DNA from: Mesorhizobium sp.
GTDB lineage: Bacteria; Pseudomonadota; Alphaproteobacteria; Rhizobiales; Rhizobiaceae
NCBI GenBank assembly: GCA_022833215.1
Contig: JAIPUZ010000125.1
Coordinates: 1 to 35,852, forward strand
DNA length: 35,852 nucleotides
Reading direction: 5' to 3'
Below are positions 28,263 to 35,852 of the stretch, piece after piece. The translations under genes were made by a program, and so were the position numbers. The notes under the pieces are model-generated. The model did not search any database, was not told the origin of the DNA, and saw nothing but the letters and a program-made list of their open reading frames with translations. Positions within the stretch are counted from its first letter, which is position 1. The number at the start of each line of letters is the position of its first letter.

Positions 28263-29210
28263 ATGGCTGAGTTGGCATCATCCTCTGTCGCGGTGACCTC
28301 GCCGGCGCGCGCTTCCCGATACGGCGCAGCACTCGTCTTTCTGTCGGCGCTGTTGTGGAGCCTGGGCGGCGCGATTGCCCGCTATATCGACGCGACCGAT
28401 CCATGGGCGGTGATTTTCTGGCGCTCCCTGTGGGCGACCGCTTTCCTGATCGCCTACATGGTCTGGCGCGATGGCTGGCGCGGCACCGTGCAGATGTTTC
28501 GCGACATGGGCTTGCCGGGACTGGCGGTCGCTGCCTGCTTCGCCACGGCATCGATCTGCTTCGTTGTGGCGCTTTCCTACACCACCGTCGCCAACATCCT
28601 GCTGATACAGGCCGGCGTTCCGCTGATCGCGGCGCTGTTCGCGTGGATCGCCCTGCGCGAAAAAGTATCGGGCGGCACATGGGTTGCCATCTTCTTCGTC
28701 ATCGTCGGTGTCGGCGTGATGGTATCGGAAACGCTGGGCGGCTCGGTTTCCCCCATCGGCGACGGTCTGGCGCTGGCCATCACCTGCGCGCTCGCCACTG
28801 CCACCGTCATAACCCGCCGTTTTTCCAATGTGCGCATGACGCCGGCGACCTGCCTCGGCACCGTGTTCGCCGCTGTCCTCGCCCTCACGCAGGCATCTTC
28901 CCTCAAGGTGTCCGGGCACGACATGGTTTTCCTGTTCGCCTTCGGGGTCGTGAATCTCGGCCTCGGCCTTGCCTGTTTCGCCACCGGGGCGCGGATGATC
29001 CCCGCCGCCATGGCGGCCCTGCTCGGCACGTTCGAGACCATATTGGGGCCGGTATGGGTGTGGCTGGCCCACGCGGAGGTTCCGTCCGGACGGACGCTGA
29101 TCGGCGGCGGCATCGTCTTCGCCGCCCTGCTCGTCCACATCGCGCGCGAATTCCGGCGTCACTCGCAGCCGCCCCGGCCGGGCGTCAGCGGGCTGCCGGC
29201 GCCGAATTGA
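28263..29210 (+). CDS. EamA-family (DMT) transporter
   Basis: 315 residues with ten predicted membrane helices in two EamA repeats (about 20-155 and 165-300). The first repeat has the typical L-W-S-L-G-G and F-W-R-S-L-W motifs. The end of repeat two carries the A-L-L-G-T-F-E-T-I-L-G-P-V-W-V-W pattern of metabolite exporters. Substrates of this group (amino acids, nucleotides, drugs) cannot be told apart by sequence. The ATG at 28263 follows GGGGAGGG; a GTG at 28221 in the same frame is less likely. It follows the ScfR-type gene by 107 bp on the same strand and may share its transcript. Confidence 0.9.
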   Translation: MAELASSSVAVTSPARASRYGAALVFLSALLWSLGGAIARYIDATDPWAVIFWRSLWATAFLIAYMVWRDGWRGTVQMFRDMGLPGLAVAACFATASICFVVALSYTTVANILLIQAGVPLIAALFAWIALREKVSGGTWVAIFFVIVGVGVMVSETLGGSVSPIGDGLALAITCALATATVITRRFSNVRMTPATCLGTVFAAVLALTQASSLKVSGHDMVFLFAFGVVNLGLGLACFATGARMIPAAMAALLGTFETILGPVWVWLAHAEVPSGRTLIGGGIVFAALLVHIAREFRRHSQPPRPGVSGLPAPN

Positions 29211-29559
29211 TGGCAATATCCGATCCGTTCAACTTCCCATTGACAAAGCCTCCGTGCCACAGGCAGGCTGGGTAAAAGGCAACAATGAGACAGGCCCATC
29301 TTGCCCTTGTTCGCACCATCCCGTCAGCGTCCGGCAATTTGTGGCGAACATGCGCCGCTCTCTTCCGGAAGGGCGAAGGGGTCGGGGCTTTCCATGCCGC
29401 AGCGTGACCGCCTGGCCGGGCTGCCCAGTCGCGCAAACGTCATTGTCTGGCAGTCGAATGCCGCTTGTTGGCCTGCCGGAAGCTTAATAGATTGAAAGAC
29501 ATGTCCGGTGGCGGCGCCTGAGCGCGGCCGGGGGGGAACATTTGGGAAGGGAGTATCTC
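29211..29559. other. Intergenic region upstream of potF
   Basis: 349 bp without a supported gene. A TTGACA at about 29239 has no -10 partner at 16-18 bp. AAGGGAG before potF is the only clear signal. The pot operon promoter is expected here. Confidence 0.5.
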
Positions 29560-30657
29560 ATGCAGCGCAAATCAACCTTGCTTCTGGCGACCACCGTGCT
29601 TTCGGCAGGCTTCGCCTTCACCGCAACGGCACAGGAGCGGGTCGTCAACGTCTACAACTGGTCCGATTACATCGATTCCTCGATCATTACCGACTTCACG
29701 AAGGAAACCGGCATCAAGGTCGTCTACGACGTCTACGATTCCAACGAAATTCTGGAAACCAAGCTTCTGGCCGGCGGCAGCGGCTACGACGTCGTGGTGC
29801 CGACCAGCAGCTTCCTTGCCCGCCAGATCGAGGCCGGCGTCTATCAGAAGCTCGACAAGTCCAAGCTGCCCAACCTGTCGAACATGTGGGACATGGTGAG
29901 CGAGCGCACCGTCGTCTTCGACCCCGGCAACGAATATTCGATCAATTATATGTGGGGCACGGTCGGCATCGGCTACAATGCGGCCAAGATCAAGGAGGTG
30001 CTGGGCACCGACGAGATCGATAGCTGGCAGGCCGTGTTCGATCCCGAGCAGGCCGCCAAGCTCAAGGATTGCGGCATCAACTTCCTCGATTCGCCGACAG
30101 ACATGATTCCGGTGACCCTGGCCTATCTCGGCCTCGATCCCGACAGCCATGAGCCGGAAGACATCGCCAGGGCTGAGGAAGCCCTGCTCAAGGTGCGGCC
30201 CTATGTGCGCAAGTTCCACTCGTCGGAGTTCATAAACGGCCTTGCCAATGGCGACATCTGCATCGCGGTCGGCTGGTCTGGCGATATCTTCCAGGCGCGC
30301 GACCGTGCCGAGGAAGCCGACAACGGCGTCGAGCTGAACTACGTGATCCCGAAGGAAGGCACGCAGATGTGGTTCGACCAGATGGCGATCCCGGCCGATG
30401 CGCCGCATCCGCAGGAGGCGCACGAGTTCCTCAACTACATGATGAAGCCGGAGGTCATCGCCAAGTCGTCGAACTATGTCTACTACGCCAATGGCAACAA
30501 GGCTTCGCAGGAGTTCCTCGACGAGGGCGTGCATGACGATCCTGCCGTCTATCCGCCGGACGATGTGATGGCCAAGCTGTTCGTCAACACCCCGCTCGAT
30601 TCCAGAACCCAGCGCCTGTTCACCCGCACATGGACCAAGGTGGTGACCGGCCAATAA
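29560..30657 (+). CDS. potF: Periplasmic putrescine-binding protein PotF
   Basis: Binds putrescine (or a related polyamine) in the periplasm and delivers it to PotHI. The 365-residue protein has a signal peptide (M-Q-R-K-S, hydrophobic core, about 24 residues). The mature protein follows E. coli PotF closely: Y-N-W-S-D-Y-I at about 32-38 with ligand-contacting Trp/Ser/Asp, V-V-Y-D-V-Y-D-S-N-E, Y-M-W-G-T-V-G-I-G-Y-N, C-G-I-N-F-L-D-S-P, N-G-D-I-C-I-A-V-G-W-S-G-D (Trp and Asp of the pocket) and the W-T-K-V end. AAGGGAG precedes the ATG. It opens the potFGHI operon, with a hairpin before potG. Spermidine as ligand is less likely but not excluded. Confidence 0.94.
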   Translation: MQRKSTLLLATTVLSAGFAFTATAQERVVNVYNWSDYIDSSIITDFTKETGIKVVYDVYDSNEILETKLLAGGSGYDVVVPTSSFLARQIEAGVYQKLDKSKLPNLSNMWDMVSERTVVFDPGNEYSINYMWGTVGIGYNAAKIKEVLGTDEIDSWQAVFDPEQAAKLKDCGINFLDSPTDMIPVTLAYLGLDPDSHEPEDIARAEEALLKVRPYVRKFHSSEFINGLANGDICIAVGWSGDIFQARDRAEEADNGVELNYVIPKEGTQMWFDQMAIPADAPHPQEAHEFLNYMMKPEVIAKSSNYVYYANGNKASQEFLDEGVHDDPAVYPPDDVMAKLFVNTPLDSRTQRLFTRTWTKVVTGQ

Positions 30658-30663
30658 TCTTCG

Positions 30664-30691
30664 GGAAGCCCCGGCCTGTGCCGGGGCTTCC
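30664..30691 (+). terminator. Hairpin attenuator between potF and potG
   Basis: GGAAGCCCCGGC (30664-30675) and GCCGGGGCTTCC (30680-30691) form a perfect 12-bp stem with a 4-base loop, followed by TTCCGTT. It begins 6 bases after the potF stop and would favour potF transcript over potGHI. Confidence 0.82.
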
Positions 30692-30789
30692 TTCCGTTCA
30701 GTTGCAGGGCGGTGCCGGAAACAGGAACGAAAAGCGTCCGGACGACCACCCGGGAAAATGGTCTGCCGCGCGGAGGGGGAGAGCGAAGC

Positions 30790-31929
30790 ATGAAGTCACT
30801 GGGCAGCATCCGCAGGGATTTCGCGCCGTGGAGCGATCCGCAGGCGAAGCCCTATATCAGGTTCGAGAACGTCACCAAGCGCTTCGGCGACTTCACCGCC
30901 GTCAACAACCTGTCGCTGTCCATCTTCGAGCGCGAGTTCTTTGCCTTGCTGGGCGCATCCGGTTGCGGAAAGTCCACGCTCCTGCGCATGCTGGCCGGTT
31001 TCGAGGAACCCACTTCCGGGAAAATTCTGCTCGACGGGCAGGATCTGCGCGGCATCCCGCCCTACCGGCGGCCGGTCAACATGATGTTCCAGTCATATGC
31101 GCTGTTCCCGCATATGAGCGTGGAGAAGAACATCGCCTTCGGCCTGAAGCAGGAAGGCATGCCGAAGACCGACATCGACAGGCGCGTGGCCGAGATGCTC
31201 AAGCTGGTCAAGCTGGAGCGCTTTGCCAGCCGCAAGCCGCATCAGCTTTCCGGCGGCCAGCGCCAGCGCGTGGCGCTCGCCCGCTCCGTCGCCAAGCGTC
31301 CGAAGGTGCTGCTGCTGGACGAACCGCTCGGCGCGCTCGACAAGAAGCTGCGCGAGGAAACCCAGTTCGAGCTGATGGACCTGCAACAGGAGCTCGGCCT
31401 GACCTTCGTCGTCGTGACCCACGATCAGGAAGAGGCCATGACCATGGCCGACCGCATCGCCATCATGGACAAGGGCGAGGTCATGCAGGTGGCGACGCCC
31501 GCCGAAATCTACGAGGCGCCCAATTCCCGCTTCGTCGCCGGCTTCGTCGGCAACGTCAACCTGTTCGAGGGCAGCGTCGCCGAGCGCACCGAGAACACCG
31601 CCCGCATCACCGGCGGCAGCGGCGCGCAGATCCTGGTCGAGAATGCCGGCGAGGCGGCGATAGGCAACGACGTCGCCTTCGCCATACGCCCGGAAAAGAT
31701 CAGGATTTCGTCGCGCAAGCCGCAGGATGCCGTGAACGCGCTGGAAGGCGAAGTCTACGACATCGCCTATCTCGGCGACATGACGGTCTACTATGTGAAG
31801 CTCGACGATGGCCAGATCGTGCGCGCCTCGATGCTGAATGCCGCGCGCATCGTCGACGATCCGCTCACCTGGAGCGACCGCGCCTGGATATCCTTCCGGC
31901 CCGATGCCGGCGTCGTGCTGACGCGATAG
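30790..31929 (+). CDS. potG: Putrescine ABC transporter ATP-binding protein PotG
   Basis: 379-residue cytoplasmic ATPase of the polyamine importer. It shows Walker A GASGCGKST, Q-loop N-M-M-F-Q-S-Y-A-L-F-P-H, signature LSGGQRQRVALAR, Walker B V-L-L-L-D-E-P-L-G-A-L-D, and the switch histidine in V-T-H-D-Q-E-E-A. A C-terminal TOBE/OB regulatory domain (about 270-379, with F-A-I-R-P-E-K-I) is typical of the PotA/PotG group. The long N-terminus (about 25 residues before the ABC domain) also fits PotG. GGAGGGGGAGAG precedes the ATG; a same-frame ATG at 30712 is less likely. The stop is 9 bases before potH. Confidence 0.93.
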   Translation: MKSLGSIRRDFAPWSDPQAKPYIRFENVTKRFGDFTAVNNLSLSIFEREFFALLGASGCGKSTLLRMLAGFEEPTSGKILLDGQDLRGIPPYRRPVNMMFQSYALFPHMSVEKNIAFGLKQEGMPKTDIDRRVAEMLKLVKLERFASRKPHQLSGGQRQRVALARSVAKRPKVLLLDEPLGALDKKLREETQFELMDLQQELGLTFVVVTHDQEEAMTMADRIAIMDKGEVMQVATPAEIYEAPNSRFVAGFVGNVNLFEGSVAERTENTARITGGSGAQILVENAGEAAIGNDVAFAIRPEKIRISSRKPQDAVNALEGEVYDIAYLGDMTVYYVKLDDGQIVRASMLNAARIVDDPLTWSDRAWISFRPDAGVVLTR

Positions 31930-31938
31930 GGGGCGGTC

Positions 31939-32904
31939 ATGGCGAATGTCTCCGCTTCCGCACCCGCCGCCACGCCGGCCGAAAGGACATTCCTCTCGCG
32001 CCTGATATCCGGCTTCACCGGGCGGCTTCTCATTCTGGTCCCCTACGCTTGGCTGCTGTTCTTCTTCCTCATTCCCTTCGTCATCGTCTTCAAGATTTCG
32101 CTGTCGCAAAGCGCGATCTCGATGCCGCCCTATGCGCCGGCCATCGATTTCAGCGAAGGCATTTCGGGCTTGTGGGCCGCACTCAGGGAACTCAGCCTCG
32201 ACAATTATCTCTGGCTGACGGAGGACCCGCTCTATTTCAACGCCTATATTTCCAGCGTCGTCATTGCCGGCATATCGACCCTTCTCACGCTTCTGGTCGG
32301 CTATCCGATCGCCTATGGCATGGCGCGCGCGCCGGCCTCGCTGCGTCCCACCCTGCTGATGCTGGTCATCCTGCCGTTCTGGACCTCGTTCCTGATCCGC
32401 GTCTATGCATGGATCGGCATCCTGAAACCGGAAGGGCTGCTCAACCAGTTCCTGATGGGCATCGGCGTCATTTCCACGCCGCTCGTCATCATGAACACCT
32501 ATACGGCGATCTTCATCGGCATCGTCTATTCCTATCTGCCTTTCATGGTGCTGCCGCTCTATTCGTCGCTGGAGAAGATGGACAACTCGCTGATCGAGGC
32601 CGCGCAGGATCTCGGCTGTCCGCCGATCAGCGCCTTCTGGAAGATCACATTCCCGCTGTCGCTGCCGGGCGTCATCGCCGGCTGCCTGCTGGTGTTCATT
32701 CCGGCCGTCGGCGAATTCGTCATTCCCGACCTGCTCGGCGGGTCGCAGACGCTGATGATCGGCCGCACGCTGTGGAACGAGTTCTTCGCCAACCGCGACT
32801 GGCCGGTGGCCTCGGCCGTGGCCATCATCCTGCTTTTGGTGCTGGTCATCCCGATCGTCCTTTTCCAGCATGCGCAGGCCCGCGCCCAGGAGCAGGATCG
32901 CTGA
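31939..32904 (+). CDS. potH: Putrescine ABC transporter permease PotH
   Basis: 321-residue inner-membrane permease. A cytoplasmic N-terminus of about 30 residues is followed by six helices, starting L-L-I-L-V-P-Y-A-W-L-L-F-F-F-L-I. It has the PotH-typical W-T-S-F-L-I-R-V-Y-A-W-I segment (about 148-159) and the EAA loop E-A-A-Q-D-L-G-C-P-P (about 221-230). G-E-F-V-I-P-D-L-L-G-G follows at about 257-267. The stop is one base before the potI ATG, so the two permease genes are translationally coupled. PotH and PotI form the channel energised by PotG. Confidence 0.93.
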   Translation: MANVSASAPAATPAERTFLSRLISGFTGRLLILVPYAWLLFFFLIPFVIVFKISLSQSAISMPPYAPAIDFSEGISGLWAALRELSLDNYLWLTEDPLYFNAYISSVVIAGISTLLTLLVGYPIAYGMARAPASLRPTLLMLVILPFWTSFLIRVYAWIGILKPEGLLNQFLMGIGVISTPLVIMNTYTAIFIGIVYSYLPFMVLPLYSSLEKMDNSLIEAAQDLGCPPISAFWKITFPLSLPGVIAGCLLVFIPAVGEFVIPDLLGGSQTLMIGRTLWNEFFANRDWPVASAVAIILLLVLVIPIVLFQHAQARAQEQDR

Positions 32905-32905
32905 C

Positions 32906-33727
32906 ATGAACGCCACCTGGAGTCGCTTCAACATCGTCTCGATCGTGCTGGGCTTTGCCTTTCTTTACCTGCCGATCGTGCTTCTGGTCGTCTTTTCCTT
33001 CAATGCGTCGCGGCTGGTCACCGTCTGGGGCGGTTTTTCCACGCAATGGTATGCGGCGCTGTTCCGCAATCAGGGCCTGATGGATGCCGCTTGGGTCACG
33101 ATCCGCGTGGCGCTGGTCTCGGCCTCCGCCGCCACGGTGCTCGGCACCATGGCCGCGCTGGTGCTGACGCGCTACACCCGCTTCCGGGGCAGGGTGCTGT
33201 TCACCGGCATGGTGTTCGCGCCGCTGGTCATGCCGGAGGTCATCACCGGCCTGTCGCTGCTGCTTCTGTTCGTGGCGGTCGGCCTCGACCGCGGCTTCCT
33301 CACCGTCACGCTCGCCCACATCACATTTTCCATGTGCTTCGTGGCGGTGGTGGTGCAGTCGCGGCTGATCTCCTTCGACCGCTCGCTGGAGGAGGCGGCG
33401 ATGGACCTCGGCGCGCCGCCGGTGAAGACCTTCTTCCAGATCACCCTGCCGGTGATCGCGCCCGCCATCATCTCGGGCTGGATGCTGGCCTTCACCCTGT
33501 CGCTCGACGATCTGGTCATTGCCAGCTTCGCCTCGGGGCCGGGCGCGACGACCCTGCCGATGAAGATCTACAGTCAGGTGCGGCTTGGCGTGACGCCGGA
33601 AATCAATGCCGCCTGCACCATTCTTATCGGCATCGTATCGCTGGGTGTTATCGCCGCCGCGATCGTCAACAAGCGCCGCGAAGTGCAGCGCCGCCGCGAT
33701 GAGCAGGCGGCCATGCGGCTGGACTGA
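32906..33727 (+). CDS. potI: Putrescine ABC transporter permease PotI
   Basis: 273-residue inner-membrane permease with six helices. Marks are Y-L-P-I-V-L-L-V-V-F-S-F-N in the first helix, P-L-V-M-P-E-V-I-T-G-L-S-L-L after helix three, the EAA loop E-E-A-A-M-D-L-G-A-P-P and the T-L-S-L-D-D-L-V-I-A-S-F segment, all typical of PotI/PotC permeases. The frame is open 12 codons upstream inside potH, but the ATG at 32906 gives the family-like start M-N-A-T-W-S-R-F. It is the last gene of potFGHI. Confidence 0.93.
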   Translation: MNATWSRFNIVSIVLGFAFLYLPIVLLVVFSFNASRLVTVWGGFSTQWYAALFRNQGLMDAAWVTIRVALVSASAATVLGTMAALVLTRYTRFRGRVLFTGMVFAPLVMPEVITGLSLLLLFVAVGLDRGFLTVTLAHITFSMCFVAVVVQSRLISFDRSLEEAAMDLGAPPVKTFFQITLPVIAPAIISGWMLAFTLSLDDLVIASFASGPGATTLPMKIYSQVRLGVTPEINAACTILIGIVSLGVIAAAIVNKRREVQRRRDEQAAMRLD

Positions 33728-33744
33728 CAGGCCACAAAATGGAA

Positions 33745-33777
33745 GCGGGCGACGGATGGTTTCGCACCGGCGCCCGC
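33745..33777. terminator. Weak hairpin between potI and the convergent SnoaL-like gene
   Basis: GCGGGCG (33745-33751) pairs with CGCCCGC (33771-33777) over a 19-base loop, followed by CTTCATTT on the plus strand. It is located where a shared terminator is expected. Confidence 0.45.
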
Positions 33778-33799
33778 CTTCATTTCCGCACGAACCGGA

Positions 33800-34201
33800 T
33801 CAGGCGCCGACCTGCGCGATCCAGTCGTTGAGATTGTAGTAGTTGGAGATGCGCGCGACCTTGCCGTCGCGGATCTCGAAGAACGCGCCGGCCGGCAGCA
33901 CGTATTTCTGGCCCGCGGCCTCCGGCAGGCCCTCGTCGGTCGCCAGATACTCGCCATTGACGGTGAATTCGGCGGCGCCGCGCGTGCCATCGGCGCTTTC
34001 CATGATGACGATGTCGGTCAGCCGCTCGCGGTAGCAGCGGTTCATCTTGTCCATGAAGCTGCGGAACGTGTCCTTGCCGGTCTGCCTTTCGCCCTGGTTG
34101 ATGTCGTGCGCCACGTCGTCGGTCAGCAGGTCGAGGAAGGCATCCATGTCCTGCCGGTTGAAGGCGTCGTAATAGGCGGAAATGGTGTCTGTGGCGCTCA
34201 T
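33800..34201 (-). CDS. SnoaL/NTF2-like family protein
   Basis: 133 residues with the cone-shaped NTF2-like fold pattern. An N-terminal helix S-A-Y-Y-D-A-F-N-R-Q-D-M-D-A-F is followed by L-L-T-D-D-V-A-H-D-I-N-Q-G, then strands ending F-F-E-I-R-D-G-K-V-A-R-I-S-N-Y-Y-N-L. Such proteins include small isomerases, hydratases and binding proteins, and the sequence does not decide between them. GGGAGA lies before the ATG at 34201. It is divergent from the GNAT gene with 87 bp between starts, and convergent with potI. No functional link to the polyamine operon is shown by the sequence. Confidence 0.82.
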   Translation of the reverse strand: MSATDTISAYYDAFNRQDMDAFLDLLTDDVAHDINQGERQTGKDTFRSFMDKMNRCYRERLTDIVIMESADGTRGAAEFTVNGEYLATDEGLPEAAGQKYVLPAGAFFEIRDGKVARISNYYNLNDWIAQVGA

Positions 34202-34288
34202 GGTGTCTCCCTGTTCGCAAACGCAATGGCCAAGCCTGCCGCCAAGCCCTATAGCACCCGCTGGAGCTTTGAAAGTCCGGGAGCGACA

Positions 34289-34876
34289 ATGCATATCGTG
34301 GTTCGGCAGGGACCGGAGATCGGGCCGCATATCGACGATCTGGCGCGGTTGCGCATCGCGGTGTTCCGGGCCTTTCCCTATCTCTACGAAGGGTCGCCCG
34401 ACTACGAACAGGCCTATCTTTCCACCTATGCAAGCGCGCCCGAGAGCCTGTTCGTGCTGGCATTCGAGGGAGAGACCGTCGTCGGTGCCTCGACCGGCGT
34501 GCCGATGGATCGGGAAACGGAAGCCTTCCGCAAGCCGTTCGTGGAAAGCGGCCGGGATCCGGCGCGCATCTTCTATTTCGGCGAATCCGTGCTTCTCGCC
34601 GGCTATCGCGGGCGCGGCATCGGCGTGCGTTTCTTCGAGGAGCGGGAAGCCTATGCCCGCCGCCTCGGCCGTTTCGACCATTGCTGCTTCTGTGCGGTGG
34701 AGCGTCCTGCCGACCATCCTCTGCGGCCGGCGGACTATGTGCCGCTCGACGCGTTCTGGAACAGGCGCGGCTATGTGCACCAGCCGCAGCTTCGCACCGA
34801 ATTTTCGTGGCGCGACATCGGCGAGGATAAGGAGAGCGCCAAGCCCATGTCGTTCTGGATGAAGGAACTGCGCTGA
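34289..34876 (+). CDS. GNAT family N-acetyltransferase
   Basis: 195 residues. The acetyl-CoA binding signature is G-Y-R-G-R-G-I-G-V (105-113), preceded by the strand F-Y-F-G-E-S-V-L-L. The N-terminal part (A-R-L-R-I-A-V-F-R-A-F-P-Y-L-Y-E-G) and the aromatic end F-W-M-K-E-L-R resemble a GNAT group often found next to, or fused with, nitrilase-superfamily enzymes. GGGAG lies six bases before the chosen ATG; a same-frame ATG at 34226 would add 21 residues without a clear site. Its TGA shares the A with the ATG of the next gene, so the two are coupled. The acyl acceptor is unknown. Confidence 0.85.
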   Translation: MHIVVRQGPEIGPHIDDLARLRIAVFRAFPYLYEGSPDYEQAYLSTYASAPESLFVLAFEGETVVGASTGVPMDRETEAFRKPFVESGRDPARIFYFGESVLLAGYRGRGIGVRFFEEREAYARRLGRFDHCCFCAVERPADHPLRPADYVPLDAFWNRRGYVHQPQLRTEFSWRDIGEDKESAKPMSFWMKELR

Positions 34877-35745
34877 TGGTGAAGTTTGCCTCCTGCCAGT
34901 ATGCCATCGAGCTGTTCGAGGGCTGGGATGCCTATGCCGCACATCTGGAACGGCTTGTCGGCGAAGCGGTGGAAGCCGGAGCGCAACTGCTGCTTCTGCC
35001 CGAATATGCCGCCATGGCGCTGACCGGCCTGTTGCCGGAAGCAGAGCGCGGCGACCTGCACAAATCCATCGCCGCCATCCAGCCGCTCATCCCGCGCTGG
35101 CTGGAGCTATGCGAGGCCATCGCCCGCCGCCATGGCGTCTGGTTCTGCCCCGGTTCCGCGCCGGTGCTCGACGCGGACGGCAAGTACCGCAACCGCGCCT
35201 TCCTGTTCGGGCCGCAGGGTCCTTCCGGTCATCAGGACAAGATCGTCATGACGCGCTTCGAGCGCGAGCAATGGTTCATCGCGGCTGGCACCGAAGGGTT
35301 GCGCAGCTTCGACACGCCGCTCGGCAGGCTCGGCATCCTCATCTGCTACGACAACGAATTTCCCATGCTGGCCCGCCGGCTGGCGGAGGAAGGCGTCGAG
35401 CTGATCCTCGCGCCAAGCTGCACCGACACCGAAGCCGGCTATCATCGCGTGCGCATCGGGGCGCAGGCGCGTGCGCTGGAGAACCAGCTGGCCGTGCTGG
35501 TGTCGCCGACAGCCGGCTCCGCGCCATGGTCGCCGGCCGTGGACGAGAATTTCGGTCGCGCCGCACTCTATGTGCCGGCCGACTACGGCATGCCGCCGAG
35601 CGGGGTTTTCGCGGAAAGCGAGGCGGTCGCCACGGAAACAAGCCGGTGGCTGATCGGCGAGATCGATCTGCAACAGGTCGCTGCCCTGCGCCGTGAGGGG
35701 CAGGTGGCGCTTTATCGCGACTGGCCGGAGCAGTTCGTGCTTTAA
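34876..35745 (+). CDS. Carbon-nitrogen hydrolase (nitrilase superfamily)
   Basis: 289 residues with the nitrilase-fold catalytic triad: Glu43 in L-L-P-E-Y-A-A, Lys122 in H-Q-D-K-I-V-M, and Cys157 in I-L-I-C-Y-D-N-E-F-P. It hydrolyses or transfers at a C-N bond; amidase activity is more typical of this branch than true nitrilase activity, and the substrate is unknown. The start ATG overlaps the GNAT stop by one base, which suggests that the two act on one pathway. The TAA stop lies in the TTAA that borders the right IS copy, so the last residue or the stop may have been altered by the insertion, although the length looks normal. Confidence 0.88.
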   Translation: MVKFASCQYAIELFEGWDAYAAHLERLVGEAVEAGAQLLLLPEYAAMALTGLLPEAERGDLHKSIAAIQPLIPRWLELCEAIARRHGVWFCPGSAPVLDADGKYRNRAFLFGPQGPSGHQDKIVMTRFEREQWFIAAGTEGLRSFDTPLGRLGILICYDNEFPMLARRLAEEGVELILAPSCTDTEAGYHRVRIGAQARALENQLAVLVSPTAGSAPWSPAVDENFGRAALYVPADYGMPPSGVFAESEAVATETSRWLIGEIDLQQVAALRREGQVALYRDWPEQFVL

Positions 35746-35852
35746 GGTCGAGACTCAATCAGCCCACCATGTGATGATTGCAGCGATGAGGACTGAAGCG
35801 GCGAAATTGGTTGCCAGCTTGTCGTAACGAGTTGCGACGCGCCGCCAGTCCT
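35746..35852 (-). mobile_element. Right end of the second IS5-family copy (inverted)
   Basis: This is the exact reverse complement of the left IS end: IS tip GGTCGAGACTC at 35746-35756, with TTAA at 35742-35745 just outside. The element lies to the right and its 3' end faces inward. Confidence 0.8.
35755..35852 (-). CDS. IS5-family transposase, C-terminal fragment (5' end outside window)
   Basis: Minus-strand frame ending at the TGA (35757-35755), encoding the same C-terminal residues as the left copy (D-W-R-R-V-A-T-R-Y-D to W-W-A-D). It is truncated by the window edge. No base differs from the left copy over the shared 111 bp, which suggests recent transposition or gene conversion. Confidence 0.85.
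   Translation of the reverse strand, partial: DWRRVATRYDKLATNFAASVLIAAIITWWAD

Noticed and set aside
29239-29270. TTGACA upstream of potF as a sigma-70 promoter
   Set aside because: No reasonable -10 hexamer lies 16-18 bp downstream.
30630-32909. 759-codon plus-strand frame overlapping potG and potH
   Set aside because: It is an out-of-frame shadow: the potG and potH frames carry all ABC motifs, and this one shows Arg/His-rich low-information sequence.

Overview
The window is a GC-rich stretch of chromosome from an alphaproteobacterium. Gene content and protein style point to the Hyphomicrobiales (rhizobia), probably Phyllobacteriaceae such as Mesorhizobium or a close relative. The pointers are the mutS/malic-enzyme divergent pair, a DUF1402 protein, a ScfR-type regulator beside aceA and an intergenic palindromic repeat of rhizobial style. 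The species assignment is inference from recall, not a search. About 27 complete genes are present, with no rRNA, tRNA, CRISPR or phage genes. Both ends of the window are the same 111-bp sequence in inverted orientation: the 3' end of an IS5-family transposase plus the IS tip and a TTAA. The segment is therefore bounded by two copies of one insertion sequence pointing away from each other.

Layout, left to right. The IS end is followed by mutS (-), divergent from maeB (+, fused malic enzyme/phosphotransacetylase-like), then a DAACS-family symporter (+) whose sodium-site residues are changed. A shared bidirectional terminator separates it from a secreted DUF1402 protein with lytic-transglycosylase-like motifs (-). 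A complete dipeptide ABC transporter dppA-B-C-D-F (-) follows, with a strong hairpin between dppA and dppB. Next come fadD (+) with a long Ala/Lys/Pro-rich N-terminal tail and a minus-strand operon of pgi, a HAD phosphatase and a glutamate-racemase-like protein that has lost both catalytic cysteines. A MocR-type regulator and an MttB-family methyltransferase (+) are followed by a palindromic repeat that reaches into the end of pyrC (-). An atypical receiver protein (-) lies upstream of pyrC.

The middle-right part holds aceA (isocitrate lyase) with a small downstream gene (-), divergent from a ScfR/RamB-type regulator (+); the region between them is rich in symmetrical sites. Then come an EamA-family exporter, a complete putrescine-type ABC transporter potF-G-H-I (+) with a hairpin after potF, a SnoaL/NTF2-like protein (-), and an overlapping GNAT acetyltransferase/nitrilase-superfamily pair (+) whose last stop codon abuts the right IS copy.

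Functionally the region is mostly uptake and central carbon metabolism: peptide and polyamine import, C4-acid/acidic amino acid import, malic enzyme, fatty-acid activation (fadD) and the glyoxylate shunt (aceA). It also holds housekeeping genes (mutS, pgi, pyrC). I see no large accessory island. The most notable signals are altered members of known families (symporter, racemase-like protein, receiver), the fadD tail, the DUF1402 protein, the MocR/MttB pair and the inverted IS boundaries.
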